A DNA stretch of 15,021 nucleotides. It comes from Dysgonamonadaceae bacterium (GTDB lineage Bacteria > Bacteroidota > Bacteroidia > Bacteroidales > Azobacteroidaceae). The notes beneath the pieces are model-generated. The model ran no database searches, had not been told where the DNA came from, and worked only from the letters and a program-made list of their open reading frames with translations. The DNA is taken from the NCBI GenBank assembly GCA_031261015.1, contig JAISKG010000005.1:1-15021 (forward strand), in the 5' to 3' direction. Position numbers and translations under genes: made by a program. Shown here piece after piece: positions 1 to 8,645 of the stretch (position 1 is its first letter; each line of letters opens with the position of its first letter).

Positions 1-484
1 TGCTGTACAATTCTTCATACATTCCGTAAACTTCCTGCAATTGATCTACGCGGGTATATCCGCCTAACAAATTGCGGTAACTCACGATTCGCTTGGCAAA
101 AGACGAGCCGATACTCGGAATTTTCATTAATTGGGCAGTGTCGCAGGAGTTAAGTTCGACGGTTTCTCCGGAGGATAGTTTTTCGGTTTTAGAGTAAACA
201 GTGGGCTTGGGGATTTCTTCTTTGTGATAGTAGGTGTGTTTTTCTGGAGAGCGAGTGGGGGAGGGGCTATTGGGACGATAGGGATCGGCTGACGAGGCGG
301 AATAAGTTTTTTGCTTGTAAGATATAATCTCTTGTTTATCGGAAATCTCCAATTTTTCGATTGGCGGCAATTCTTTGGGTGTGAAAAGCCATTTTCCCAG
401 AAAAATTCCGGTGATTAATACAACTAAAAAGAAAATTCCGCGACGTTCGCGTTTAGAGAAGTAGAAAAAATCTTTCCAATTCAT
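1..484 (-). CDS. Membrane-anchored helix-hairpin-helix (ComEA-like) protein, 3' partial
   Basis: Translating the minus strand from the ATG at 484 gives 161 residues without a stop, running off the left edge. A short charged N-terminus (MNWKDFFYFSKRERRG) is followed by one hydrophobic segment at about residues 17-34. A Pro/Ser-rich linker follows, then a helix-hairpin-helix unit at about residues 109-155 (VELNSCDTAQLMKIPSIG, then FAKRIVSYRNLLGG). The unit has the 'LN..d...L..ipgIG...A.rIv.yR...G.f' pattern of ComEA/HHH_3 domains, which bind DNA non-specifically. Bacteroidota commonly carry such anchored HHH proteins; a role in DNA uptake or surface DNA binding is inference. It lies 62 bases downstream of the ABC ATPase on the same strand with no convincing promoter of its own, so cotranscription is plausible. 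The remaining C-terminus, perhaps with more HHH units, is outside the window. Confidence 0.85.
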   Translation of the reverse strand, partial: MNWKDFFYFSKRERRGIFFLVVLITGIFLGKWLFTPKELPPIEKLEISDKQEIISYKQKTYSASSADPYRPNSPSPTRSPEKHTYYHKEEIPKPTVYSKTEKLSSGETVELNSCDTAQLMKIPSIGSSFAKRIVSYRNLLGGYTRVDQLQEVYGMYEELYS

Positions 485-530
485 AGCTGTAAGTATTTAG
501 TTAATTATTAATGTCTTGGCTTACTATATC

Positions 531-547
531 ATTTTCAACTTTCAATT
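531..547 (+). repeat. Copy of the intergenic TTTTCAA repeat after the ABC ATPase gene
   Basis: ATTTTCAACTTTCAATT is identical over 17 bases to 10092-10108 and shares its AACTTTCAATT core with 8608-8618. It lies just past the stop codon of the minus-strand ABC ATPase gene. The rest of the 62-base gap (485-546) shows no clear promoter. Confidence 0.7.
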
Positions 548-1197
548 TAAACAATTTTTCCGTCTTTCATCGGCACAATCCGATCGGTGAGTTTGGCTAA
601 TTGTTCATCATGCGTTACAATCACGAAGGTTTGATTAAACTCTTTCCGCAAATCGAAAAAGAGTTGGTGCAATTCTTCTTTATTCTGCGAATCCAGGCTT
701 CCCGAAGGCTCGTCGGCAAAAATCACCGACGGACGGTTGACCAACGCGCGCGCTACGGCAACCCGTTGCTTTTCGCCTCCCGACAAGGCCGCCGGCTTGT
801 GCTCTGTTCGATCGGATAGTTTCAAAAAATCCAGAATTTCTTTCGCCTGTTTTTCGGCTTCCGAAGCTTTCATTTTTCCGATCAAGGCCGGAATCATCAC
901 ATTTTCGAGCGCAGTAAACTCCGGTAGTAATTGATGAAATTGAAAAACGAATCCGATATTTTGATTTCTGAAAGAAGCTAATTCTTTGTCTTTTAGTTGA
1001 TTGATGGGTTTATTTTTGTAAAAAATTTCTCCGGAATCAGGCTTATCCAAAGTTCCCATGATTTGTAGCAAAGTAGTTTTTCCCGCGCCGCTCGGCCCGA
1101 CAATCGCGACGATTTCTCCTTGGGCGATCGTTAGGTTGATACCTTTCAACACTTGTAAATTGCCGAAACTTTTAGTGATATTTTTGCAAGTAATCAT
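547..1197 (-). CDS. lolD: ABC transporter ATP-binding protein, LolD/MacB-like
   Basis: A 216-residue nucleotide-binding subunit of an ABC transporter. Visible motifs are Walker [10 protein letters not shown] (34-42), Q-loop Gln86 in [18 protein letters not shown] (a wording typical of the LolD/MacB/FtsE group), signature LSGGEKQR (138-145), Walker B VIFADEP with Glu163, D-loop SLD (167-169) and a switch histidine in VIVTHD. In the LolCDE system this subunit powers release of lipoproteins from the inner membrane to LolA. No permease gene is adjacent, so it is an orphan here, and assignment to LolD rather than a MacB-type exporter is inferred from length and motifs. The start at 1197 ([11 protein letters not shown]) matches the family N-terminus. 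An in-frame ATG at 1290 would add 31 unrelated residues and lies upstream of the likely promoter. Confidence 0.85.
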   Translation of the reverse strand: MITCKNITKSFGNLQVLKGINLTIAQGEIVAIVGPSGAGKTTLLQIMGTLDKPDSGEIFYKNKPINQLKDKELASFRNQNIGFVFQFHQLLPEFTALENVMIPALIGKMKASEAEKQAKEILDFLKLSDRTEHKPAALSGGEKQRVAVARALVNRPSVIFADEPSGSLDSQNKEELHQLFFDLRKEFNQTFVIVTHDEQLAKLTDRIVPMKDGKIV

Positions 1198-1217
1198 TGG
1201 TACTTCAAATAATTTCG

Positions 1218-1225
1218 CAAATATA
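1218..1225 (-). promoter_or_regulatory. Putative -7 box for the ABC ATPase gene
   Basis: On the minus strand the sequence is TATATTTG, a perfect match to the Bacteroidota -7 consensus TAnnTTTG, about 20 bases before the ATG at 1197. No good -33 TTTG is visible at the expected distance. The box also argues for the short start, because the alternative ATG at 1290 would lie upstream of the transcript. Confidence 0.55.
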
Positions 1226-1236
1226 GTAAAAATAAA

Positions 1237-1244
1237 TATATTTG
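1237..1244 (+). promoter_or_regulatory. Putative -7 box for the calcium ATPase gene
   Basis: TATATTTG on the plus strand matches the Bacteroidota -7 consensus and lies 19 bases before the ATG at 1264, implying a leader of roughly a dozen bases. The -33 region is weak (TTTCG at 1213-1217). It is back-to-back with the box of the divergent ABC gene, with only 11 bases between the two. Confidence 0.6.
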
Positions 1245-1263
1245 CACTTAAAATAAAGCACTC

Positions 1264-3954
1264 ATGACATCCATTTCCTATTACAATCAATCCTTAGACG
1301 AAGTCGGTAAATTGTTGAAAACTTCTATATCCGAAGGCCTTACGCAACAAGAAGCTAAAAAACGCCTGCAACAATACGGTTACAACGAATTTCAAAAGAA
1401 GAAAAGTAAAAGCCTGTTTGTCAAATTCTTAGAGCAATTCAAAAGTTTTATGATTATTGTGTTGCTCATCGCGGCGATTGTTTCGGGCGTTGCCGAATAC
1501 CTGCAAGGCGAAGGTGTGACGGATGCGCTGATCATCCTGCTGATTGTAGTGGTGAATGCGATTATCGGCGTGGTACAGGAAAGCAAGGCCGAGCAATCGC
1601 TCGAAGCGTTGGAAAAACTTTCGGCGCCGCAATGCAAAGTGATTCGCGACGGCAAAGTTGCTCTTATCGAATCGCGCGAATTGGTTCCCGGAGATTTGGT
1701 TATTTTGGACACCGGCGATTTGATTCCCGCCGATCTCCGCTTGACTGAGGCGATTAATCTAAAAATTCAGGAATCGGCGCTGACCGGCGAATCGCTACCC
1801 GTGGAAAAATTTACGGAAGCGCTTTCAGAAAATGAAGTTCCGCTGGGCGATCGCGACAATCAAGCCTTTTCTTCCGGCGACGTCGTTTATGGCCGCGGAC
1901 AAGGTATCGTCGTTGCTACAGGAATGCAAACGGAAGTCGGCAAAATCGCCTCGATGATTCAAACGGCCGGTAATCCGCCGACGCCGCTTCAACAAAAATT
2001 GGATAAATTGGGAAAACACCTCGGCATCGCAGCGTTAATCATTTGCGCGCTGATTTTTGTCGTCGGCGTTCTCTACGGCAACAGCATTTTGTCGATGTTT
2101 ATGATCGCTGTGAGTTTGGCTGCGGCGGCCATTCCCGAAGGCTTGCCGGCCGTTTCCACCATTGTTTTATCCGTTGGCGTTCAACGCATGGCGCAAAAGC
2201 ATGCGATCGTTCGCACGCTTCCGGCCGTCGAAACCTTGGGTAGCACCACGGTGATTTGTTCCGATAAAACCGGCACGCTCACGCAAAATAAAATGACGGT
2301 TGTGAAGATTTTCTCCAACGGTCAATCGAAAGACGTAGAGGAAGTTTGGAAATCGGCACATCTCACGGAAGAACAAAAGCAAATCCTGCGCATCGCTCTT
2401 TTTGCCAACGACGCCAAACTTTCGGAATATCACGGCCGGCATACGACGACCGGAGATCCGACGGAAACTGCGTTGATCGATTTAGGTTTGAAATTCAAAT
2501 TCAATAAAAATCTTCTGGAAACCGAACATCCTCGCGTAGAAGAAATTCCTTTCGATTCGGAACGCAAATTAATGACGACTGTTCACGTTTTGGACGATAC
2601 TTATTACTCCGTTTACACCAAAGGCGGATTAGACGAACTATTGCATTGCTGTACCAAAATTTTTGAAAACGGAAAGGTGATTCCTTTGACGGAAGCTAAA
2701 ATAGAATTGATCAAAAAAGCCAACGAACATTTGGCTGAAAACGCTTTGCGTGTGCTGGCCATGGGTTTCAAACGCTGGGAGAAAACAAGGCCGGTGCAAC
2801 ATGAGCAATTGGAAAAAGATCTGGTCTTCGCCGGAATGGTCGGCATGATCGATCCTCCGCGCGACGAAGTGAAAGTGGCCGTGCTCAAATGCAGGGAAGC
2901 CGGCATCAAACCGGTGATGATTACCGGCGATCATCTGATTACAGCTAAGGCGATTGCCAAACAATTGGGTATCCTCGAAAAAAACGATTTGGCTTATACC
3001 GGTGCGCACGTCGAAAAAATGTCGGACGAAGAATTGAAAGAAAAAGCGCCGTACATTTCGGTGTATGCCCGCGTTTCTCCCGAACATAAAGTGCGGATTG
3101 TCAAAGCGTTCCAAGCGAACGGTGAAATTGTTGCCATGACGGGCGACGGCGTGAACGACGCGCCTGCACTCAAACTGGCCGACATCGGCACGGCCATGGG
3201 CATCGTCGGCACCGATGTTTCCAAGGAAGCTGCCGATATTGTCCTCGCCGACGATAATTTTTCGACTATCGTGACGGCAGTAGAAGAAGGACGGCGCATC
3301 TACGATAACATTCTGAAAGCCATCGAGTTTTTGCTTTCGAGCAATATAGGCGAGTTGCTTGTCCTGTTTATTGCAGTTATCTTCAACTGGGGAACGCCGC
3401 TCTTGCCCATTCATATTTTGTGGATTAATTTGGTCACCGACAGTTTGCCGGCTTTGGCTTTGAGTTTTGATCCTGCCGCACCTGACATTATGCGCCGCAA
3501 ACCGGTCGATTCCCGCATCCCGATTTTGAACCGGCCGTTTGCAACCCGCTTGGCTTTGCAAGGGATTATGATCGGTTTGTTATCGTTAATCGCTTATCAA
3601 ATAGGACTTCATACTACGCCGGAAGGCCGCGATCCGTTAGACGTGGCGCGGGCTATGACTTTCTCCGTGTTGGCCTTCAGTCAGTTGGTGCATGTTTTCA
3701 ATGTACGGTCGGGCGTTTATTCGGCTTTGCCTCGTTTCTTCACGAACAAATTTTTGCTTTGGGGAACACTGATTTCGGCGGGATTAATCTTTTTGGTGCT
3801 TGAGATTCCATCCTTGCACGACTTGTTCCACATTTCGCATCTCACAAATACTCAATGGATTTGGGTAGCTTTGCTTTCGTTGGCGCCGCTTCCGGTTGTG
3901 GAATTAACCAAATGGGTGATTCGTTTGTGTTCAGACAAAAAGTCAGCCAAGTAG
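1264..3954 (+). CDS. Calcium-transporting P-type ATPase (P2A/SERCA-like)
   Basis: An 896-residue P-type ATPase that should pump Ca2+ out of the cytoplasm at the expense of ATP. An N-terminal cation-ATPase domain (about 1-75) precedes the first membrane helices. The actuator TGES motif is at 174-177, the phosphorylated Asp334 lies in [10 protein letters not shown], a nucleotide-domain KGGLDELL follows, and the hinge motif GDGVND is at 627-632. The cation-site signatures are SERCA-type: PEGLP at 291-295 in M4 (Glu292), SSNIGE in M5 (Asn694, Glu697) and NLVTDSLPA in M6 (Asn722, Thr725, Asp726). In M8 a Gln (807) stands where SERCA has Glu908. About ten membrane helices are expected, and the length is normal. 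Ca2+ specificity is inferred from these motifs; a related divalent cation such as Mn2+ cannot be excluded. Divergently transcribed from the ABC ATPase gene. Confidence 0.93.
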   Translation: MTSISYYNQSLDEVGKLLKTSISEGLTQQEAKKRLQQYGYNEFQKKKSKSLFVKFLEQFKSFMIIVLLIAAIVSGVAEYLQGEGVTDALIILLIVVVNAIIGVVQESKAEQSLEALEKLSAPQCKVIRDGKVALIESRELVPGDLVILDTGDLIPADLRLTEAINLKIQESALTGESLPVEKFTEALSENEVPLGDRDNQAFSSGDVVYGRGQGIVVATGMQTEVGKIASMIQTAGNPPTPLQQKLDKLGKHLGIAALIICALIFVVGVLYGNSILSMFMIAVSLAAAAIPEGLPAVSTIVLSVGVQRMAQKHAIVRTLPAVETLGSTTVICSDKTGTLTQNKMTVVKIFSNGQSKDVEEVWKSAHLTEEQKQILRIALFANDAKLSEYHGRHTTTGDPTETALIDLGLKFKFNKNLLETEHPRVEEIPFDSERKLMTTVHVLDDTYYSVYTKGGLDELLHCCTKIFENGKVIPLTEAKIELIKKANEHLAENALRVLAMGFKRWEKTRPVQHEQLEKDLVFAGMVGMIDPPRDEVKVAVLKCREAGIKPVMITGDHLITAKAIAKQLGILEKNDLAYTGAHVEKMSDEELKEKAPYISVYARVSPEHKVRIVKAFQANGEIVAMTGDGVNDAPALKLADIGTAMGIVGTDVSKEAADIVLADDNFSTIVTAVEEGRRIYDNILKAIEFLLSSNIGELLVLFIAVIFNWGTPLLPIHILWINLVTDSLPALALSFDPAAPDIMRRKPVDSRIPILNRPFATRLALQGIMIGLLSLIAYQIGLHTTPEGRDPLDVARAMTFSVLAFSQLVHVFNVRSGVYSALPRFFTNKFLLWGTLISAGLIFLVLEIPSLHDLFHISHLTNTQWIWVALLSLAPLPVVELTKWVIRLCSDKKSAK

Positions 3955-3982
3955 GAAAATTTCTTACGAAATGAAATAGAAC

Positions 3983-4013
3983 TTGCAAAATCTGAATAAA
4001 TTCATTACTTTTG
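3983..4013 (+). promoter_or_regulatory. Promoter of gltB (operon promoter)
   Basis: TTG at 3983-3985 (-33) and TACTTTTG at 4006-4013 (-7) are separated by 20 bases, a close match to the Bacteroidota housekeeping promoter (TTTG, 19-21 bases, TAnnTTTG). The -7 box ends 27 bases before the gltB ATG, leaving a leader of only about 20 bases. That is too short for a riboswitch or leader-peptide attenuator. This is the best promoter in the window and probably serves gltB-gltD-asnB. Confidence 0.75.
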
Positions 4014-4040
4014 CAGTTGCTTTAAAAAGAAAATAAAAGT

Positions 4041-7000
4041 ATGATTAATGAAATAGGCTTATATCGTTCCGAATACGAGCATGATGCGTGTGGCGTGGGA
4101 TTATTGGTGGATATTCACGGAAATAAATCGCACGACATTGTAGAAAAAGGATTGCAGGTTTTGGAACACATGCTCCATCGCGGAGCGGAAAGCGCGGATA
4201 ACAAAACCGGCGACGGCGCAGGAATCACGTTGCAAATTCCACACGAATTTATTTTACTTCAAGGGATTCCGGTTCCGGAAAAAGGAAAGTACGGTACGGG
4301 ATTGGTTTTTCTTCCGAAAGACGAAGACCAAGCGGCTCTTTGTATGGAAGTATTGCAAAACAGCATTGAACAGGAAGGTTTGAAAATGCTGGCCTCGCGC
4401 GAAGTGCCGGTCAACAGCGAGATCTTGGGCGAAATTTCCCAATCGCACGAACCGGCTATCAAGCAAATTTTTGTCGTCGGCGAAGACCGCCAGGAAATTT
4501 TGGAGCGAAAATTGTACCTCGCGCGGCGCAAAATGGAGAAAAAAATCTACAAATCTTCATTGGACGATAAACGCAGCTTTTATATCGCCAGCCTTTCTAC
4601 GCAACGCATTGTATATAAAGGAATGTTGACTTCCACGCAGTTGCGCGATTATTTCATTGATCTCACAAATCCCTATTTCACAAGCGGGCTGGCTTTGGTG
4701 CATTCGCGCTTCAGTACCAATACGTTTCCGAGCTGGGATTTAGCGCAGCCCTTTCGTTTGCTGGGTCACAACGGCGAAATCAACACCATTCGCGGCAACC
4801 GCTATTGGATGGAAGCGCGCGAAAGTATCCTGAGCGTTCCCGAATTAGGCAAAAACGAAGATATTTTTCCGGTTGTCCAACCCGGCATGTCCGACAGTGC
4901 ATCGCTGGATAACGTGCTGGAATTTTTCGTCATGGCCGGCTATTCGCTGCCGCACGCCTTGTCGATGCTTGTTCCCGAAAGTTGGAACAGTAAAAACCCG
5001 ATTTCCGACGAATTAAAAGCTTTTTACGAATATCACAGTATTGCGATGGAACCGTGGGACGGCCCGGCCACGCTGCTGTTTACCGACGGTCGCTACGCCG
5101 GCGGCATGTTGGATCGCAACGGATTGCGCCCTGCACGTTACCTCATCACGAAAGGAGATATTATGGTGGTTGCGTCCGAAGTAGGCGTGTTACCGTTTGA
5201 AGCTGCCGAGATCAAAGAAAAAGGCCGCTTGAAACCCGGAAAAATGCTGATGATCGACACGTTGGAAGGAAAAGTTCATTACGACGCCGAACTGAAAGAA
5301 ACTTTGGCTACCGCTTATCCTTACCGCGACTGGCTGGAAAAAAACCGCATCAGCTTGGATAACATATCTTCCGGACGCACAGTAAAATACGAAGTAGATA
5401 ACTTGGCTACGCAATTGAAAGCTTTCGGTTATTCCAAAGAGGATGTTGAAAAAATCATTGTCCCGATGGCCGTTGACGGGAAAGAACCGATCGGCTCGAT
5501 GGGCAACGATGCACCGCTGGCGGTGATGTCGGATAAACCGCAACGTTTATTCAACTATTTCCGGCAAACATTCGCGCAAGTCACCAACCCGCCGATCGAC
5601 CCGATCCGCGAAGAATTGGTGATGTCGTTGTCGCTCTACATTGGTTGTCAGGATGATAACTTACTGGTGCCAAGTCCGGAACTGTGTAAGATGGTGAAGC
5701 TGGAAAGTCCGGTTATTCACAACATTGAATTGGATATTCTCACGCATTTAGGTTACAAAGGTTTTAAATCGCTGACTTTGCCGATGTTGTTTCAAGTTAC
5801 CGAAGAAAAGAAAGCTACGTACGCTTTGTCCGACGCACTGACCAATCTTTGCCGCGAAGCCGAAAAAGCGGTGGACGATGGTTACCATTACATCATCTTG
5901 AGCGATCGCGGAACGGATGCCCGGCACGCGCCGATTCCATCTTTATTAGCTGTTTCAGCCGTTCATCATCACTTGATTTCCAAGCGGAAGCGCATGCAGA
6001 TTGCGATTGTTGTGGAAACGGCGGAAGCGCGCGAAGTGAACCATTTCGCCTTGCTGTTTGGCTTCGGAGCGACGGCCGTCAATCCTTACATGGCTTTTGC
6101 CGTTTTGAACGAAAAAGTAAAGACTCACGAAATTCAATTGGATTATCATACCGCCGAAAAAAATTACATCAAAGCTGTCAACAAAGGCTTGCTGAAAGTG
6201 CTTTCCAAGATGGGAATTTCCACGTTGCGGTCGTATCGCGGCGCGCAGATCTTTGAATCGGTTGGAATCAGTCAAAAATTGCTGGATCAGTATTTTGAAG
6301 GAATGAAATCGCGAATGGAAGGCATTGATTTATCCGACGTAGCCCGCGATGCACTTCTTTCGCATGGGAGTGCGTTTCAAGGTCAAAGCGTTGTTGATTT
6401 GAAATTACCGCCTGTTTATCAATTAGATAATGAAGGAATTTATACTTTCCGCAGAAACGGGGAATACCACGCTTGGAATCCCGAAACGATTTCGAAACTG
6501 CAAATTGCTACGCGTACGGGCGATTACAAAAAATTCAAGGAATATACGGAAATTGTCGATCATAAACTGCAACCGGTTTTTGTCCGCGATTTCATGACGT
6601 ACAAAAGAAATCCGATCGATATTTCCGAAGTGGAACCGGTCGAAAAAATCACGCAACGCTTTGTGACAGGTGCGATGTCGTTCGGTTCTATCAGCAAGGA
6701 AGCGCACGAAGCGATGGCCATCGCGTTGAATATTTTGAATGGAAAAAGCAACACCGGCGAGGGCGGCGAAGATCCCGCGCGTTTCCAAACCGGCGAAGAC
6801 GGCTTGAACCGCCGTTCGGCAATCAAGCAAATCGCTTCGGGACGTTTCGGCGTGACGGCCGAATATTTGGTCAACGCCGACGAACTGCAAATCAAGGTCG
6901 CCCAAGGTGCCAAACCCGGCGAAGGCGGTCAGCTTCCGGGGTTTAAAGTTAATCAAGTCATTGCTAAAACGCGGCATTCCATTCCGGGAATCACGTTGAT

Positions 7001-8561
7001 TTCACCGCCGCCTCACCACGATATTTATTCTATCGAAGATTTGGCGCAATTGATTTTTGACTTAAAAAACATCAATCCGAAAGCGCGCATTTCGGTAAAA
7101 TTAGTGGCCGAAAGCGGTGTAGGAACCGTAGCTGCCGGCGTTGCGAAAGCCAAGGCCGACATGATTTTAATTAGCGGTTCGGATGGCGGTACGGGAGCCA
7201 GCCCGGTCAGTTCAATCAAACATGCGGGCATCGCTTGGGAACTGGGATTGGCTGAAACGCAGCAGACATTGGTATTGAACAATTTGCGCGGCTTTGTGCG
7301 TTTACAAACCGACGGCCAACTGAAAACCGGAAAAGACATTATCATTGCAGCTTTGCTGGGCGCGGAAGAATACGGATTTGCCACCAGCGCGCTCATCGTT
7401 TTGGGTTGCGTGATGATGCGCAAATGCCACTTAAATACTTGCCCTGTAGGCATTGCTACGCAGGACGAACGGCTTCGTTCGCGCTTCAAAGGGAAATACG
7501 AATATCTGATCAATTATTTCACCTTCTTGGCTGAAGAAACGAGGGAGCATTTGGCGCAAATGGGCTTCCGCAGTTTGGACGAAATCATCGGCTGCTCGTA
7601 TTTGATTGAGATTCAAGCTTCTAAAATGAATCCGAAAGTCAAAAAATTGGATTTCTCCAAATTAACGCAATTCATTGATAACGGAAACGATATTCGCTGT
7701 ACCAAAACGCAGGATCATAAAATCGACCACATCTTAGATCGCGAAATCATTCGCAAAACCAAGCCGGCCATCGAAAAATCCCTGCCGGTAGAAATGATTG
7801 TGACGATCGGAAATACCGACCGTGCCGTGGGCGCTATGCTTTCGGGCGAAATTGCCAAACGCTACGGCCATGCGGGCTTGCAGGACAACACAATTATCGT
7901 GGGTTTCAAAGGCTCGGCAGGACAAAGTTTCGGTGCGTTTTTAGCCGCAGGAATTTCGTTCTATCTCGAAGGCGAAGCCAATGATTACTTAGGCAAGGGC
8001 TTGTCGGGCGGACGCATCGCATTGATTCCGCCCAAGACTAGCGATTTTGTTCCGGAAGAAAATATTATTGCCGGAAATACTTCGTTGTACGGCGCGACTT
8101 CCGGCGAAGTTTATATTAATGGGCAGGTGGGCGAACGTTTTTGCGTGCGCAATTCCGGCGCGATCGCCGTGGTGGAAGGCGCCGGCGACCATTGTTGCGA
8201 ATACATGACCGGTGGCCGGACAGTCGTTTTAGGTGCGACCGGCAAAAATTTTGCAGCCGGTATGAGCGGCGGATTGGCTTACGTGTTAGATATGAAGGGC
8301 AATTTTGATTATTTCTGCAACATGGAAATGGTAGAATTAACGCTGGTCGAAGATAAATCCGACAGCCTGGAATTGCATCAGTTGATCAGTCAACATTATC
8401 ATTATACGCAAAGCCCTCTGGCTAAACGAATTTTAGACGACTTTGAAACATATTTGAAGCATTTCATCAAAATTACTCCGATCGAATACAAAAAAGTATT
8501 GCAGGAGGAAAAAATGGAAGCGATCAAGAAAAAAATAGAGATGGTAGAATCGGATTACTAA
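4041..8561 (+). CDS. gltB: Glutamate synthase, large (alpha) subunit
   Basis: A 1506-residue large subunit of GOGAT, which hydrolyses glutamine and transfers the ammonia to 2-oxoglutarate to give glutamate. The class II glutamine amidotransferase domain follows a 16-residue propeptide: Cys17 in EHDACGVG is the expected N-terminal nucleophile after processing, and GHNGEINTIRGN and MSDSASLDN are conserved parts of that domain (17 to about 430). A central domain (about 450-750) connects to the FMN-binding synthase barrel (about 810-1200), with NTGEGGED near 904-911 and the 3Fe-4S cysteines C1123, C1129 and C1134 in CVMMRKCHLNTCP. The C-terminal GXGXG beta-helix (about 1230-1440) contains GLSGGRIAL and MTGGRTVVLG. 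Length and domain order are normal and no lesion was seen. gltD follows after 84 bases, so this is probably the NADPH-dependent bacterial enzyme rather than the ferredoxin type. Confidence 0.97.
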   Translation: MINEIGLYRSEYEHDACGVGLLVDIHGNKSHDIVEKGLQVLEHMLHRGAESADNKTGDGAGITLQIPHEFILLQGIPVPEKGKYGTGLVFLPKDEDQAALCMEVLQNSIEQEGLKMLASREVPVNSEILGEISQSHEPAIKQIFVVGEDRQEILERKLYLARRKMEKKIYKSSLDDKRSFYIASLSTQRIVYKGMLTSTQLRDYFIDLTNPYFTSGLALVHSRFSTNTFPSWDLAQPFRLLGHNGEINTIRGNRYWMEARESILSVPELGKNEDIFPVVQPGMSDSASLDNVLEFFVMAGYSLPHALSMLVPESWNSKNPISDELKAFYEYHSIAMEPWDGPATLLFTDGRYAGGMLDRNGLRPARYLITKGDIMVVASEVGVLPFEAAEIKEKGRLKPGKMLMIDTLEGKVHYDAELKETLATAYPYRDWLEKNRISLDNISSGRTVKYEVDNLATQLKAFGYSKEDVEKIIVPMAVDGKEPIGSMGNDAPLAVMSDKPQRLFNYFRQTFAQVTNPPIDPIREELVMSLSLYIGCQDDNLLVPSPELCKMVKLESPVIHNIELDILTHLGYKGFKSLTLPMLFQVTEEKKATYALSDALTNLCREAEKAVDDGYHYIILSDRGTDARHAPIPSLLAVSAVHHHLISKRKRMQIAIVVETAEAREVNHFALLFGFGATAVNPYMAFAVLNEKVKTHEIQLDYHTAEKNYIKAVNKGLLKVLSKMGISTLRSYRGAQIFESVGISQKLLDQYFEGMKSRMEGIDLSDVARDALLSHGSAFQGQSVVDLKLPPVYQLDNEGIYTFRRNGEYHAWNPETISKLQIATRTGDYKKFKEYTEIVDHKLQPVFVRDFMTYKRNPIDISEVEPVEKITQRFVTGAMSFGSISKEAHEAMAIALNILNGKSNTGEGGEDPARFQTGEDGLNRRSAIKQIASGRFGVTAEYLVNADELQIKVAQGAKPGEGGQLPGFKVNQVIAKTRHSIPGITLISPPPHHDIYSIEDLAQLIFDLKNINPKARISVKLVAESGVGTVAAGVAKAKADMILISGSDGGTGASPVSSIKHAGIAWELGLAETQQTLVLNNLRGFVRLQTDGQLKTGKDIIIAALLGAEEYGFATSALIVLGCVMMRKCHLNTCPVGIATQDERLRSRFKGKYEYLINYFTFLAEETREHLAQMGFRSLDEIIGCSYLIEIQASKMNPKVKKLDFSKLTQFIDNGNDIRCTKTQDHKIDHILDREIIRKTKPAIEKSLPVEMIVTIGNTDRAVGAMLSGEIAKRYGHAGLQDNTIIVGFKGSAGQSFGAFLAAGISFYLEGEANDYLGKGLSGGRIALIPPKTSDFVPEENIIAGNTSLYGATSGEVYINGQVGERFCVRNSGAIAVVEGAGDHCCEYMTGGRTVVLGATGKNFAAGMSGGLAYVLDMKGNFDYFCNMEMVELTLVEDKSDSLELHQLISQHYHYTQSPLAKRILDDFETYLKHFIKITPIEYKKVLQEEKMEAIKKKIEMVESDY

Positions 8562-8563
8562 TA

Positions 8564-8628
8564 GAAAATTGAAAATTGAAAGTTAAAAATTATTTTCTTG
8601 GATCCTCAACTTTCAATTTTCAATTTTC
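8564..8628 (+). repeat. Perfect 21-bp inverted repeat between gltB and gltD
   Basis: The left arm 8564-8584 (heptads GAAAATT, GAAAATT, GAAAGTT) is exactly complementary to the right arm 8608-8628 (AACTTTC, AATTTTC, AATTTTC), with a 23-base loop. The left arm begins two bases after the gltB stop and the right arm ends 17 bases before the gltD ATG. Because the arms are heptad repeats, 18 bases of the left arm can also pair one register later (8618-8635). The stem is AT-rich and has no terminal T-run of the usual kind, so a simple terminator is unlikely. An mRNA-stability, translation-control or readthrough element is inference. Confidence 0.85.
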
Positions 8629-8640
8629 AATTTTCAATTT
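8610..8640 (+). repeat. TTTTCAA heptad tandem repeat before gltD
   Basis: Four consecutive heptads (CTTTCAA, then TTTTCAA three times) plus TTT lie just before the gltD start codon. They share the core AACTTTCAATT with the sites at 531-547 and 10086-10118. Confidence 0.8.
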
Positions 8641-8645
8641 AAGAA

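Noticed and set aside
1198..1290. N-terminal extension of the ABC ATPase from the ATG at 1290
   Set aside because: The extra 31 residues are unlike the family, overlap the divergent gene start at 1264 and lie upstream of the -7 box at 1218-1225.
2638..3561. Open frame of 307 codons on the minus strand within the calcium ATPase gene
   Set aside because: Its translation is rich in His, Phe, Arg and Asn with no recognisable domain, the usual antisense shadow of a coding gene, which here carries all P-type motifs.
3959..3972. Possible terminator after the calcium ATPase gene (ATTTC, TTAC loop, GAAAT)
   Set aside because: The stem is only five A/T-rich pairs with no T-tract, too weak to call.
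4014..4040. Riboswitch or attenuator in the gltB leader
   Set aside because: The predicted leader is only about 20 bases, too short for a structured element.
6423..6977. Open frame of 184 codons on the minus strand within gltB
   Set aside because: It is antisense to the conserved FMN-domain region and has no recognisable motif.
8564..8628. Reading the gltB-gltD inverted repeat as an ordinary intrinsic terminator
   Set aside because: The stem is A/T-rich with a 23-base loop and no G/C-rich core or clean T-tract, and gltD continues the same functional unit without a visible new promoter.
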